Positions 15,292 through 22,760 of a stretch of DNA of 24,894 nucleotides are shown here, piece after piece. The notes beneath the pieces were generated by a model that was not told the origin of the DNA, ran no database searches, and worked only from the letters and a program-made list of their open reading frames with translations. The stretch is from NCBI GenBank assembly GCA_902493795.1, contig CABUQZ010000024.1, forward strand, positions 1 to 24,894, read 5' to 3'. Each line of letters begins with the position of its first letter. Position 1 is the first letter of the stretch. Source of the stretch: an uncultured Clostridium sp. (GTDB lineage Bacteria > Bacillota_I > Bacilli_A > RF39 > UBA660). The position numbers were made by a program, and so were the translations under genes.

Positions 15292-16518
15292 TTATTTACA
15301 TTCAATTAAGAAATATTTTTTCTTTCCTCTTCTTAGTATTATATACTTTCCTTCAATAGAGTCTTCTTTAGATAATACTTTTTCTAAATCAGTTATTTTA
15401 TCTCCATTGATACTTATTGATCCACCAGATACAAATTCACGAGCTTCTCTTTTACTACTGCAAATATTTTGTTCAACAAGTAAATCAACTAGATTAGTGT
15501 CTTTTTCAAGTACTTTCTTTTCAGCATCTTTAAATAAAACGTCGATATCTTTAGCACTTAAATCTTTAACATTTCCACTAAATAAAGCTTCACTCATTTT
15601 AACAGCTTTTTTGTATTCTTCTTCTCCATGTAAGTCAGTAATTATTTCTTTAGCAAGTGCTTGATGGGCTATTCTTTTTTCAGGACACTCTTTATGTTTT
15701 CTTTCGATATCTTCAATTTCTTCTTTTGTTAAGAATGTTAATTTCTTTAAGTAATCGATAATCATAGAGTCTTCTAGATTTATTAAGTACTGATACATTT
15801 CATAACTTGATGTTTTATTTTTATCAAGCCATAAAGCATTACCTTCAGTTTTACCAAATTTCTTTCCTGTTGAATCTGTTACAAGTGGCATTACCATTCC
15901 ATAAGCTTCTTTATCTAGTTTCTTTCTAATTAGTTCTATTCCTGATGTTATATTTCCCCATTGATCTGAACCTGCAACTTGAAGAGTTACTCCTCTATTT
16001 TCGTATAAGTATAAGAAATCTAGGGCTTGTAATATCATATAAGAAAACTCAGCATAAGTAATTCCAGAATCTATTCTTGATTTTACTTTATCTTTTGCTA
16101 GCATATAGTTGATATTAAAATATTTTCCATAATCTCTTAAAAAATCAATAACATTTATATCTTTAGTCCAGTCCCAGTTGTTTACTACTTCAAAACCAAA
16201 TATTTTTTCAGCTTGAGCTTTTAGTCCTTCGTAGTTATGTCTTACTTCTTCTTTAGTTATCATAGGTCTTTCTGCATCTGGCTTAGGGTCTCCAATAAGT
16301 CCAGTTGCACCACCTACTAAAAGGATTGGATGATGTCCTGCTTTTGCAAGACGCTTTGATATTAAGAAACTTGAATAATGTCCAATATGCATTGAATCTG
16401 CAGTTGGATCTGTTCCTATATAAAATGTTAATCCCCCATTGTTTAATTTTTCAATAAGCTCAGGACTTGATATATCTTGTATTAGTCCACGCCATACTAA
16501 TTCATCATATAATTTCAT
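15292..16518 (-). CDS. tyrS: Tyrosyl-tRNA synthetase
   Basis: 408 residues, class Ic. It charges tRNA-Tyr. The Rossmann fold contains MHIGHYSS (HIGH box) and the KMSKS-equivalent KFGKTEGN, and the enzyme ends in an S4 RNA-binding domain (NICSSKREAREFVSGGSISI). The frame continues 27 codons upstream into the T-box, but the true start is the ATG at 16518: it has GGAGGAAATT just upstream and gives the usual MKLYDELVWRG N terminus. The extended version would be translated from the terminator hairpin. It is expressed through a tyrosine T-box (16530-16733) and is convergent with rpsD. Confidence 0.98.
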   Translation of the reverse strand: MKLYDELVWRGLIQDISSPELIEKLNNGGLTFYIGTDPTADSMHIGHYSSFLISKRLAKAGHHPILLVGGATGLIGDPKPDAERPMITKEEVRHNYEGLKAQAEKIFGFEVVNNWDWTKDINVIDFLRDYGKYFNINYMLAKDKVKSRIDSGITYAEFSYMILQALDFLYLYENRGVTLQVAGSDQWGNITSGIELIRKKLDKEAYGMVMPLVTDSTGKKFGKTEGNALWLDKNKTSSYEMYQYLINLEDSMIIDYLKKLTFLTKEEIEDIERKHKECPEKRIAHQALAKEIITDLHGEEEYKKAVKMSEALFSGNVKDLSAKDIDVLFKDAEKKVLEKDTNLVDLLVEQNICSSKREAREFVSGGSISINGDKITDLEKVLSKEDSIEGKYIILRRGKKKYFLIECK

Positions 16519-16529
16519 AATTTCCTCCA

Positions 16530-16733
16530 AAAAAAAGATGTTATATTGTAAGAACGAATTATCGCGGTACCATCTTACTTTATAACATCTGTTATACACT
16601 CTTAACTCTTAACGCGAGAAACACGTTTTGACTCCAAATATGTATCTTCATTATTAGTCTCTTAAGTATTTCCATCCTTCTACTCTTTCTATAAAGATCG
16701 TAATAACTACTATTATTCTTCCACATCAAATAT
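16530..16733 (-). promoter_or_regulatory. T-box riboswitch (Tyr) controlling tyrS
   Basis: On the minus strand the T-box core GATGGTACCGCGAT (16561-16574) sits within a terminator whose stem AGATGTTATA/TATAACATCT (16536-16545, 16581-16590) is followed by eight T. Upstream, stem I contains AGTAG...TTATTA pairing with TAATAAT, then GAAGATACAT; the GAA and AGUA elements match the specifier-loop (loop E) pattern and put TAC (complement of 16642-16644), a Tyr codon, in the specifier position. Uncharged tRNA-Tyr would stabilise the antiterminator and allow tyrS transcription. Confidence 0.9.
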
Positions 16734-16739
16734 ATTTAT

Positions 16740-16767
16740 ATTCTATCACAATTATTTAATTAATCAA
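16740..16767 (-). promoter_or_regulatory. Sigma-A promoter of the T-box/tyrS transcript
   Basis: Minus strand: -35 TTGATT (16762-16767), 16-base spacer, -10 TAGAAT (16740-16745) preceded by TGTGA. It lies just before the start of the T-box leader. Confidence 0.65.
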
Positions 16768-16773
16768 GCAAAT

Positions 16774-17301
16774 TTAAATTAAATATAAACCGATATTTTT
16801 ATCTTTTATTTCTTTTGATGCTTCATAATTTTCATCATTAATATTAGCATCGTTATCCATTCTTTTACTTGCAACATTATATCTTACTACATTATTTTTA
16901 GTATCTATATAAACATCAATGTTGTATTCATCAACATACCACCAGTTATATCTTATAAAGTTAATAAGGACATCATATTCTTTAGCTTTTAATGTTAGAT
17001 TATAAGTTCCAAAATGACTACCATCAAATGATAGATTTAGCTTATCATTAACGATTTTATTAACACTTCCTAAATCAACATTTTTTTCTTTGTTGTTTTT
17101 ATCTATAGATTTACCAACAATATTTATAGAACTTTTATCCAAATCCACTTTTTTATCGTCGATATAAACTGTTACTGTAATTTTTTCTCTTTCACCATGA
17201 TATAATACTTTGTAATAAAATACCTTTGGTCCCATTCCTAGTACAACTACTAAAGATAAAAAGATAATTGCACCAATAATCATTAAAATATTTTTTTTCA
17301 T
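16774..17301 (-). CDS. Membrane-anchored hypothetical protein
   Basis: 175 residues, not recognised. An N-terminal hydrophobic anchor or uncleaved signal (about 5-23) is followed by an extracellular beta-rich domain with alternating hydrophobic residues (EREKITVTVYIDDKKVDLDK, SFDGSHFGTYNLTLKAKEYD) and an aromatic RYNWWYVDEYNIDVYID stretch (118-134), which resembles a small immunoglobulin-like or carbohydrate-binding sandwich; this is only a fold impression. There is no lipobox. The AGAGG site lies in the 14 bases between the upstream terminator and the start codon, so it must be transcribed by read-through of that terminator or from an unseen promoter. Confidence 0.7.
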   Translation of the reverse strand: MKKNILMIIGAIIFLSLVVVLGMGPKVFYYKVLYHGEREKITVTVYIDDKKVDLDKSSINIVGKSIDKNNKEKNVDLGSVNKIVNDKLNLSFDGSHFGTYNLTLKAKEYDVLINFIRYNWWYVDEYNIDVYIDTKNNVVRYNVASKRMDNDANINDENYEASKEIKDKNIGLYLI

Positions 17302-17315
17302 CTAAGCCTCTACAC

Positions 17316-17340
17316 AAAAAACCAACAAAATGTTGGTTTT
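17316..17340 (-). terminator. Terminator after ytxH
   Basis: AAAACCAACA / TGTTGGTTTT with a 3-base loop is followed on the minus strand by six T. It lies directly after the ytxH stop and only about 15 bases before the next gene. Confidence 0.8.
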
Positions 17341-17342
17341 AA

Positions 17343-17762
17343 TTATGCTGTTAATTCTTTTTCTTGTTTTTTGTCTTCAAGTTTTTTAACAACTTCTTTA
17401 GTAACAGCTACTGCCTTATCTTTTAAATCTCTAGCAGTTTTTTCAAGAGCTGGAATTCCTTCTTCTTTAGCATATTCAATTAAATCTTCACATTTTTCTT
17501 TAAGAATTCTTCCTTTTTCTTTAGCTATTTCTAAAACCTTTTCTTTATCTAATTCAGATAAACTCTTTTTTATATCAGTAATTTTATTAGCAATTGCTTG
17601 TTTTACGTCTTCTAAATCGATGTCTTTTATTTTGTTCATTATTTCATCGAATAATTCTTTTAAATCTTCTCTTGTTTCGCTACCTTTCTTTGGTGCAAAT
17701 AAAACTCCTAATGCTGCTCCTACTGCTACTCCTGTAACAAATGTTCCTAAACCCTTACTCAT
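17343..17762 (-). CDS. YtxH-family general stress-type protein
   Basis: 139 residues. The Gly-rich hydrophobic N terminus (TFVTGVAVGAALGVLFAPKK) followed by GSETREDLKE is the YtxH family signature; the rest is a long amphipathic, Lys/Glu-rich helical region with a probable coiled coil. In Bacillus YtxH is encoded with YtxG and is a general stress protein of unclear function, probably membrane-associated. The longer frame begins with an ATG fused to the AGGAGG site; the second ATG at 17762, nine bases after that site, is the better start. It overlaps closely with ytxG, whose stop is just upstream. Confidence 0.9.
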   Translation of the reverse strand: MSKGLGTFVTGVAVGAALGVLFAPKKGSETREDLKELFDEIMNKIKDIDLEDVKQAIANKITDIKKSLSELDKEKVLEIAKEKGRILKEKCEDLIEYAKEEGIPALEKTARDLKDKAVAVTKEVVKKLEDKKQEKELTA

Positions 17763-17763
17763 C

Positions 17764-18060
17764 TTAATCATCCTCCTTTGAGCTTTTTTTATTTTTCTTT
17801 TTACTCTTTATTATGTTTTTTACTAATCCTGTAACAAATGATGTTAGTCTATTGTTTACACTTGATATTGTAGATCCAACACCTTCGATAGCATCAAATA
17901 AACCATTTAATTTTTGTGATTTACCTTCTACATCGTCTAATAATATGTTGATTTTATCAAATGTATCCATCATTTTTAGTAATAACAAAATTACTACTAC
18001 TAGCAAAACTGCTCCCAAAAAATATAATACTAGTGGGAAAATGTCATAAAGTATATCCAT
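17764..18060 (-). CDS. YtxG-like DUF948 membrane protein
   Basis: 98 residues. One N-terminal TM segment (about 8-29, FPLVLYFLGAVLLVVVILLL) is followed by a helical region (DTFDKINILLDDVEGKSQKL, then NGLFDAIEGVG, SSVNNRLTSF) and a Lys/Ser-rich tail. This matches the DUF948 family (YtxG), which is encoded beside YtxH. It starts two bases after the stop of the gene at 18063 and ends next to the YtxH start, so it is part of the operon from 19763 to 17343. Confidence 0.85.
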   Translation of the reverse strand: MDILYDIFPLVLYFLGAVLLVVVILLLLKMMDTFDKINILLDDVEGKSQKLNGLFDAIEGVGSTISSVNNRLTSFVTGLVKNIIKSKKKNKKSSKEDD

Positions 18061-18062
18061 AT

Positions 18063-19079
18063 CTACTCCTTATCTTCATACATTGAGTCAATTAAATCAA
18101 ATAAGTTTTTTTCATCTTCACTATTTTCTTCAATGCTCATTTTGTTTTCACTTATTTCTTTTAGCCCATCTTCTTTTTCTTTTGTTTCTTCTTTTTCAAC
18201 CTTGTAATCTACATTATATTCTAACCCTAAATCATGAAAATATTCTTCTGCATCTCCTACTGTTACTGTTTTTACAACAGGTGAGTCATTATCGTTTAGA
18301 TCATAAAGCAAATCTTGTTTTTCTTCTTTTACATCTTTTTCTTGAGCAGGCTCCTTTGTTTCATCAGACGTTGCAACTTCTTCAATTGATGCTGATATAT
18401 CTCCTGCTAAATCTCCATATGCTTTTTCTCTTACTAAGTCTAAATCTGCTTTTTTAGTTGATGTTTGAGAAAGTCTTATTTCTTTTTTAGTTACTATTTC
18501 ATCTTTTTTATAGTTTTTATTTAATATACCATATACAGGGGAAATAATTGGAGATAAAGTAAATCCTGGTTTATCTTTTCCTTCTCTTCCTTCATATAAT
18601 CCATGGTATACTTCTTTATTTTCAGTTTTTTCATGATATGGATTACTTTCTTTTACAACACTTTCTTGATAAACAGGTTCCTTATAAGCAGGCTCTTGAT
18701 AAGCAGGTTCTTGATAACGATACTGTCTTGTTTCTTCTTGTCTTTTTTCTTCCTCAACAGGTACTTGTTGTACTTCTTCTTTAACTGGTCTTTCAAGCTC
18801 CATTGTTTTTTCAACTTCAAAGTCTTTGTCATCAAAACCAATTGGAAATTTAAAATCATTATCTTTAACTGGCTTTTCAAGTTCTTTTGTTTCTTCAATT
18901 TTTGTTTCTTTAACAGGTTCTTCTTTTTTAACAACAGGTGTTTCTTCTTTTCTTATCTCTGGTGTTTCGATTTTCTTTGCCACTGTTACTTTTTCTTTTG
19001 ATGGAGCCTTTGGTTGTTCTTCAACTTCAACATACTCTTCTTCAAAGAAAACATTTTTTAATTTATCAAATAGTCCCAT
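18063..19079 (-). CDS. Disordered acidic protein with FtsY-like membrane-targeting helix
   Basis: 338 residues, very rich in Glu, Lys and Val. The start MGLFDKLKNVFFEEE closely resembles the amphipathic N terminus of FtsY in this same window (MGLFSKIKNMFKREE), suggesting membrane association. Most of the chain is low-complexity and likely disordered, with repeats ELEKPVK/ELERPVK (66-72, 94-100) and YQEPAYQEPAYKEPVYQES (122-140). One compact conserved-looking stretch stands out: FTLSPIISPVYGILNKNYKK (173-192), bounded by charged linker. A short C-terminal region (about 268-285, YFHDLGLEYNVDYKV) may be folded. No enzymatic motif is seen. In an operon with a lipoprotein, YtxG and YtxH, it is likely a cell-envelope or division scaffold; this role is inferred. 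Confidence 0.75.
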   Translation of the reverse strand: MGLFDKLKNVFFEEEYVEVEEQPKAPSKEKVTVAKKIETPEIRKEETPVVKKEEPVKETKIEETKELEKPVKDNDFKFPIGFDDKDFEVEKTMELERPVKEEVQQVPVEEEKRQEETRQYRYQEPAYQEPAYKEPVYQESVVKESNPYHEKTENKEVYHGLYEGREGKDKPGFTLSPIISPVYGILNKNYKKDEIVTKKEIRLSQTSTKKADLDLVREKAYGDLAGDISASIEEVATSDETKEPAQEKDVKEEKQDLLYDLNDNDSPVVKTVTVGDAEEYFHDLGLEYNVDYKVEKEETKEKEDGLKEISENKMSIEENSEDEKNLFDLIDSMYEDKE

Positions 19080-19091
19080 ATTTGCTCCTTC

Positions 19092-19763
19092 CTAATAATC
19101 AGTTGTATCAAGTACATCTTCATCTTTTATTTTATCTTCTTTATCATATACACCATACTCTTCAATATAGTCTAAGAAATCTCCATCTTCTCTTTTTGAT
19201 TCGAAGAAATCATAGCTTTCTTCTTTATAGTCTATTGCTTTCTCTCCTATTAAAGTATCGAGTATTACATCGTTATATTCCACTGAAGATAATATTTTTA
19301 AGGAATTTTTAATTGCATATAATAAGTTTTCTTCTTTAACACTAGCTTCTATTTTGGAATAGTTATACGCTATTTCTAAAAGATACAGATCATCTTTTTT
19401 ATTGTTTATCTTAATGTATCCTTCATTACCATTATAAGATATTTTTTTAGAAAAGTATAGTTTATCATTATCAAAATTAACTTTAATTGTCTTTTTATGA
19501 TAATAAGATACAACATCAATATAAAGATAATAGTATTCTCCGTTTGATAATAGAATATGGTTGTATTCTTTTCTATCCTCTAAATTGAATCCACGAGGAA
19601 TATAGTATTTATAGCCTTCAAAATAATTATTGGCTCCTTGTACTTTAGCGCTTAATGTTTCTTTTAAAGCACTTTCTATATCTTCATTAGTTATTTCTTT
19701 TACTTCACAACCAGTAAACGTAAGCATTAATAAAGCAACTAGTATAATTGTAATCTTTTTCAT
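19092..19763 (-). CDS. Lipoprotein of unknown function
   Basis: 223 residues with a lipoprotein signal: basic start MKKITI, hydrophobic core, and a lipobox-like FTGC with Cys19 (Phe at -3 is unusual). The mature domain is beta-rich, with YYIPRGFNLEDRKEYNHILL, NGEYYYLYIDVVSYYHKK and YFSKKISYNGNEGYIKINNK; the C-terminal 50 residues are acidic (KDEDVLDTTDY end). It is the first gene of the operon leading to ytxH, 12 bases ahead of the disordered protein. No family recognised. Confidence 0.8.
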   Translation of the reverse strand: MKKITIILVALLMLTFTGCEVKEITNEDIESALKETLSAKVQGANNYFEGYKYYIPRGFNLEDRKEYNHILLSNGEYYYLYIDVVSYYHKKTIKVNFDNDKLYFSKKISYNGNEGYIKINNKKDDLYLLEIAYNYSKIEASVKEENLLYAIKNSLKILSSVEYNDVILDTLIGEKAIDYKEESYDFFESKREDGDFLDYIEEYGVYDKEDKIKDEDVLDTTDY

Positions 19764-19783
19764 TTTACACCTACTTTAAGTTT

Positions 19784-19789
19784 ATTATA
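19784..19789 (-). promoter_or_regulatory. Probable -10 element of the lipoprotein/ytxGH operon
   Basis: Minus strand TATAAT about 20 bases before the ATG. No convincing -35 is seen at 16-18 bases. Confidence 0.4.
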
Positions 19790-19823
19790 TCAAAATAATA
19801 CAATTAATAGTATAATTTTAACA

Positions 19824-20477
19824 TTATTTTTTATCATCAGATAATTTTTTAGCTCTTAAGTAATTAATTTTTACAGAATTCTCATAAAATTTTTCTTCAT
19901 ATTCTGTCATAATATTATCTAAAACATCACTTCTGTGTAAATCTAAAGATACTTTTTCTAAAATATAATTATTACTACTTAATGTAACTAAAGAAAACTC
20001 AAATAATGAAACATTATCTGTTTTCATGATAATTTCTTTGGTATTTTTGAAGATATTTTCATATTTTTTTAAGAAAGTATTACTAGTTAACCTTCTTTCT
20101 GTGTGACGTTTTTTAGGCCATGGATCAGAAAAGTTTAAATATAATCTATCTATTTCTTTATCAAAAGCATCTTCAATATTTTTAGCATCCATTCTTACTA
20201 TTTTTAAGTTTTTAGGAAGTGGTTCTATTTTCTCTATTTTTTGAATAGCACGAGCTAGAATACTATCTAATCTTTCTACTCCAATAAAATTGATATCTGG
20301 GTATTTTAATGCATTTTCTAGTATGAACTTACCCTTACCCATTCCTATTTCTATATATATAGGGTTAGAGTTATTAAAAACTTCATGCCATTTACCTTTA
20401 TATTTATCATAATCTTTTATTAAAAGATGGGAATTATTTAATATTTCTTCTTTGTTTTTGACGTTTCTTAATCGCAT
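19824..20477 (-). CDS. trmB: tRNA (guanine-N7)-methyltransferase TrmB
   Basis: 217 residues. TrmB methylates G46 in the variable loop of tRNAs using S-adenosylmethionine. The SAM motif IEIGMGKGKF and the family signature DPWPKKRHTERRL are both present, with MDAKNIE between them. The frame can extend four codons to a TTG at 20489, but ATG at 20477 follows a GGTGATTTAT site and gives the usual MRLRNVK start. It has its own promoter in the divergent intergenic region and no obvious co-transcribed partner. Confidence 0.97.
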   Translation of the reverse strand: MRLRNVKNKEEILNNSHLLIKDYDKYKGKWHEVFNNSNPIYIEIGMGKGKFILENALKYPDINFIGVERLDSILARAIQKIEKIEPLPKNLKIVRMDAKNIEDAFDKEIDRLYLNFSDPWPKKRHTERRLTSNTFLKKYENIFKNTKEIIMKTDNVSLFEFSLVTLSSNNYILEKVSLDLHRSDVLDNIMTEYEEKFYENSVKINYLRAKKLSDDKK

Positions 20478-20494
20478 ATAAATCACCAATAATT

Positions 20495-20503
20495 ATTATA
20501 ACA
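20495..20503 (-). promoter_or_regulatory. Extended -10 promoter of trmB
   Basis: Minus strand TGTTATAAT: the consensus TATAAT (20495-20500) is preceded by TGT. The -35 is weak. It lies 17 bases before the trmB start. Confidence 0.5.
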
Positions 20504-20548
20504 CATCAGCTATATTATGCATATAATAATACGAAATAAGGAGGATTT

Positions 20549-20761
20549 ATGAATAATCAAATGCCATATGGATTTATGCAACAACCACAATGTAATTGTA
20601 ATATGGGAAATCATAGCGAAATTAATGAAAGGTTAGATTCATTAGAAAAGAAGGTTAAAAGACTTGAAAAAAGAGTAATGGATCTTGAAAGATTAAATAT
20701 GACTCCTACTCCATACACTAATTTCAATAATCAAGATTTCCCAAATAATTATATGATTTAA
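20549..20761 (+). CDS. Small coiled-coil protein
   Basis: 70 residues. The N-terminal low-complexity stretch (NNQMPYGFMQQPQCNCNMG) contains CxC and is followed by a canonical coiled coil (INERLDSLEKKVKRLEKRVM, about 26-45) with repeating hydrophobic a/d positions, then a Pro/Asn-rich tail. It has a clear AAGGAGGA site seven bases before the ATG, a TATAAT at 20522-20527 and a terminator just after it, so it is a real single-gene unit despite its size. It is divergent from trmB. The Asn/Met/Pro/Gln-rich ends recall small spore-coat or envelope peptides, but I cannot assign a family. The coil would favour oligomers. Confidence 0.75.
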   Translation: MNNQMPYGFMQQPQCNCNMGNHSEINERLDSLEKKVKRLEKRVMDLERLNMTPTPYTNFNNQDFPNNYMI

Positions 20762-20765
20762 AAGA

Positions 20766-20791
20766 AAAGGACTGCATTTTAGCAGTCTTTT
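20766..20791. terminator. Bidirectional terminator, small coiled-coil gene and glycosyltransferase gene
   Basis: GACTGC...GCAGTC with a 6-base loop is flanked by an A-rich and a T-rich side. It serves the small gene on the plus strand and the convergent glycosyltransferase gene, whose stop overlaps it. Confidence 0.8.
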
Positions 20792-22745
20792 ATAGATAAA
20801 ACATTTCTTCAGTAATAATTGTTTTATAAGATTTATCTTTAATTTTCTTAGATAAAAATTGTTTTAGTTTATCATTTTTAAGATATTTATTTCTTTCTAA
20901 TAAATATTCTTTTTTATCTAATGGCAATCTTTCTATCATATTTTTATATAAGGGATTTTCAAAAGTTTCTACTACTACATCTTTAATTTTTTTATACATA
21001 TAATCAATCATTTTACTTCTTTCTGTTTCATCTAGATCATAAAGTACATTAATTATATACTGTTCTATTCTCCATGAGAATAAGTAGTAGTTAAATTCTT
21101 CTTTAGGTAAGTCATTATATTTATCATATATTAGCAATCTATCACTTAATAATTTAATAGCATCAATCATAGCAAGACCTGGATTACTTCTCATGATAGA
21201 CCCTTTTCTTATTTGATATTTGTAGTATGGCTTACTTATGTATTTAAACTTACGAACCAATAAAAGTGCTATGGAGTTTGTAACAAAGTCTTCATATTTT
21301 CCTTTACCATAGTTAATATTTAAATGTTCGTAAATTGATTTTTTAATTATTTTGTTACACTGAGAAGGCATAATTGTAGAATACATAATACCTTGATAAA
21401 GAGGTTTATTTTCAAAGAACACTTCAATGGCTGGTGTTAGATACTTAGTATCTATTGTACATGTTTCCCAGTCATACATCACTAAATCGATATCATCAAG
21501 TAAGTATTTAACAGCATCTTTATAAAATCTTTTATTTATAATATCATCTGAATCAACTGAAGAAATATATTTACCTCTAGCATTTTTAAGCCCTATAGTT
21601 CTAGTTGTTGCTAATCCTTCGTTTTTTTGTTTGATATACTTAATTAATTTTGGATATTTTTTGACATATTTTAAAATAATTTCTTCACTATTATCTGTTG
21701 ATCCATCATTGATGACTACTATTTCCATTTTTCTAATTCGAGCCTTAATTATGGAGTCAAGACAGGAAGCAACATAATCGCCACAATTATATACTGGTAC
21801 AATTACAGATAGCAAAATATCGCTTTCTTCATCTTCATTTATTTCATAATCTTCAGTAAAACTTAATACACTTTTTTTAGATTCAACTGAATAACTTTTT
21901 CTAAATTTTTTGTATTCCGATAATATTTTGTCTTTACATTTGAAAGCTTCTTCTATTTTATCTTTAATTTCATTTATGTCGTCATCACTTTTCATTACCA
22001 ATTTACTTTTTAAATATGGATTGGAATCAAAAAGATAAGTATTACCTATAATACAAATTCTTCCTTCATCAAATATTTTTAAAACTTTTAAAATATCAGT
22101 ATCCGAAAAATTAATATATAAGTTCACAAGGCTTTTCGCATACTCTTTTTTTTCTTTTTCATTTTCAATATTAAATAATTTTAAGAAACTATTTAGAGTT
22201 TTATTGTATTTTTTTATTCTTACTTTTCTTTTTGCTAGAGATATTCCTGATAACTCATTATAAAAACTATGATAACGATTATCTGGGTCATTTATTATTG
22301 ATATACTCTCATCATGATAAGATACTTTGATATTTTGTTTTGTATCAAGTAATATATGACTACACTTTGTCTTATTTTTAAATGCTTCATAAAAATATTT
22401 ATCTAAGAAGCCTATTTCATCTATTTTTTTATCTTCATATAACTTTAATATTTTTTTAAATATTTGATAATATGGATCAAAAGATAACGTTCCAAGCTCA
22501 TAAGTGTATATTACTTTGACAATATGATTACCTTCTAATTTTCCTAAAAATTCTGAATATAAATCTATATAATTAACAAATATTATATTTTTGAAACTAT
22601 TTTTATTTATAAATTTAATAGTTTTATCTAATGTTTTAATATTTAATAATAGTATATTTTTAAATGAGTAAGAAAATTTCTCATAATTTTCTTTGGTATC
22701 AACAATTAATATGTATTTCTCATGATAATTTATTTTTTCGTTCAT
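20790..22745 (-). CDS. Two-domain glycosyltransferase with C-terminal GT2 domain
   Basis: 651 residues. The C-terminal part (from about 311) is a family 2 GT-A glycosyltransferase: SVIVPVYNCGDYVASCLDSI, VVINDGSTDNS (343-353), VDSDD (397-401, metal-binding DxD), then a PSQCNKIIKK segment and ED acceptor-side motif. The N-terminal 300 residues are a separate Rossmann-like domain whose end (about 201-285, NLYINFSD... to KDKILSEYKKFRK) matches the C-terminal domain of the neighbouring gene. That domain has lost the paired Glu/Pro site of its partner (SDTDILKVL in place of SECAPMLPLE), so it is likely non-catalytic and perhaps a binding or recognition module. The gene follows the GT32 gene by 15 bases with a similar GGGGGGATTAAG site. 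It probably builds capsule or wall polysaccharide; the sugar is unknown. Confidence 0.85.
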   Translation of the reverse strand: MNEKINYHEKYILIVDTKENYEKFSYSFKNILLLNIKTLDKTIKFINKNSFKNIIFVNYIDLYSEFLGKLEGNHIVKVIYTYELGTLSFDPYYQIFKKILKLYEDKKIDEIGFLDKYFYEAFKNKTKCSHILLDTKQNIKVSYHDESISIINDPDNRYHSFYNELSGISLAKRKVRIKKYNKTLNSFLKLFNIENEKEKKEYAKSLVNLYINFSDTDILKVLKIFDEGRICIIGNTYLFDSNPYLKSKLVMKSDDDINEIKDKIEEAFKCKDKILSEYKKFRKSYSVESKKSVLSFTEDYEINEDEESDILLSVIVPVYNCGDYVASCLDSIIKARIRKMEIVVINDGSTDNSEEIILKYVKKYPKLIKYIKQKNEGLATTRTIGLKNARGKYISSVDSDDIINKRFYKDAVKYLLDDIDLVMYDWETCTIDTKYLTPAIEVFFENKPLYQGIMYSTIMPSQCNKIIKKSIYEHLNINYGKGKYEDFVTNSIALLLVRKFKYISKPYYKYQIRKGSIMRSNPGLAMIDAIKLLSDRLLIYDKYNDLPKEEFNYYLFSWRIEQYIINVLYDLDETERSKMIDYMYKKIKDVVVETFENPLYKNMIERLPLDKKEYLLERNKYLKNDKLKQFLSKKIKDKSYKTIITEEMFYL

Positions 22746-22760
22746 CTTAATCCCCCCTTT

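Noticed and set aside
16519..16599. N-terminal extension of tyrS
   Set aside because: It would be translated from the T-box terminator hairpin; the ATG at 16518 has a proper ribosome binding site and the conserved N terminus.
18083..19312. Leu- and Phe-rich open frames on the plus strand opposite the disordered protein and lipoprotein genes
   Set aside because: They are complements of Glu/Lys-rich codons (GAA/AAA read backwards as TTC/TTT) and have no ribosome binding sites; shadows of the real genes.
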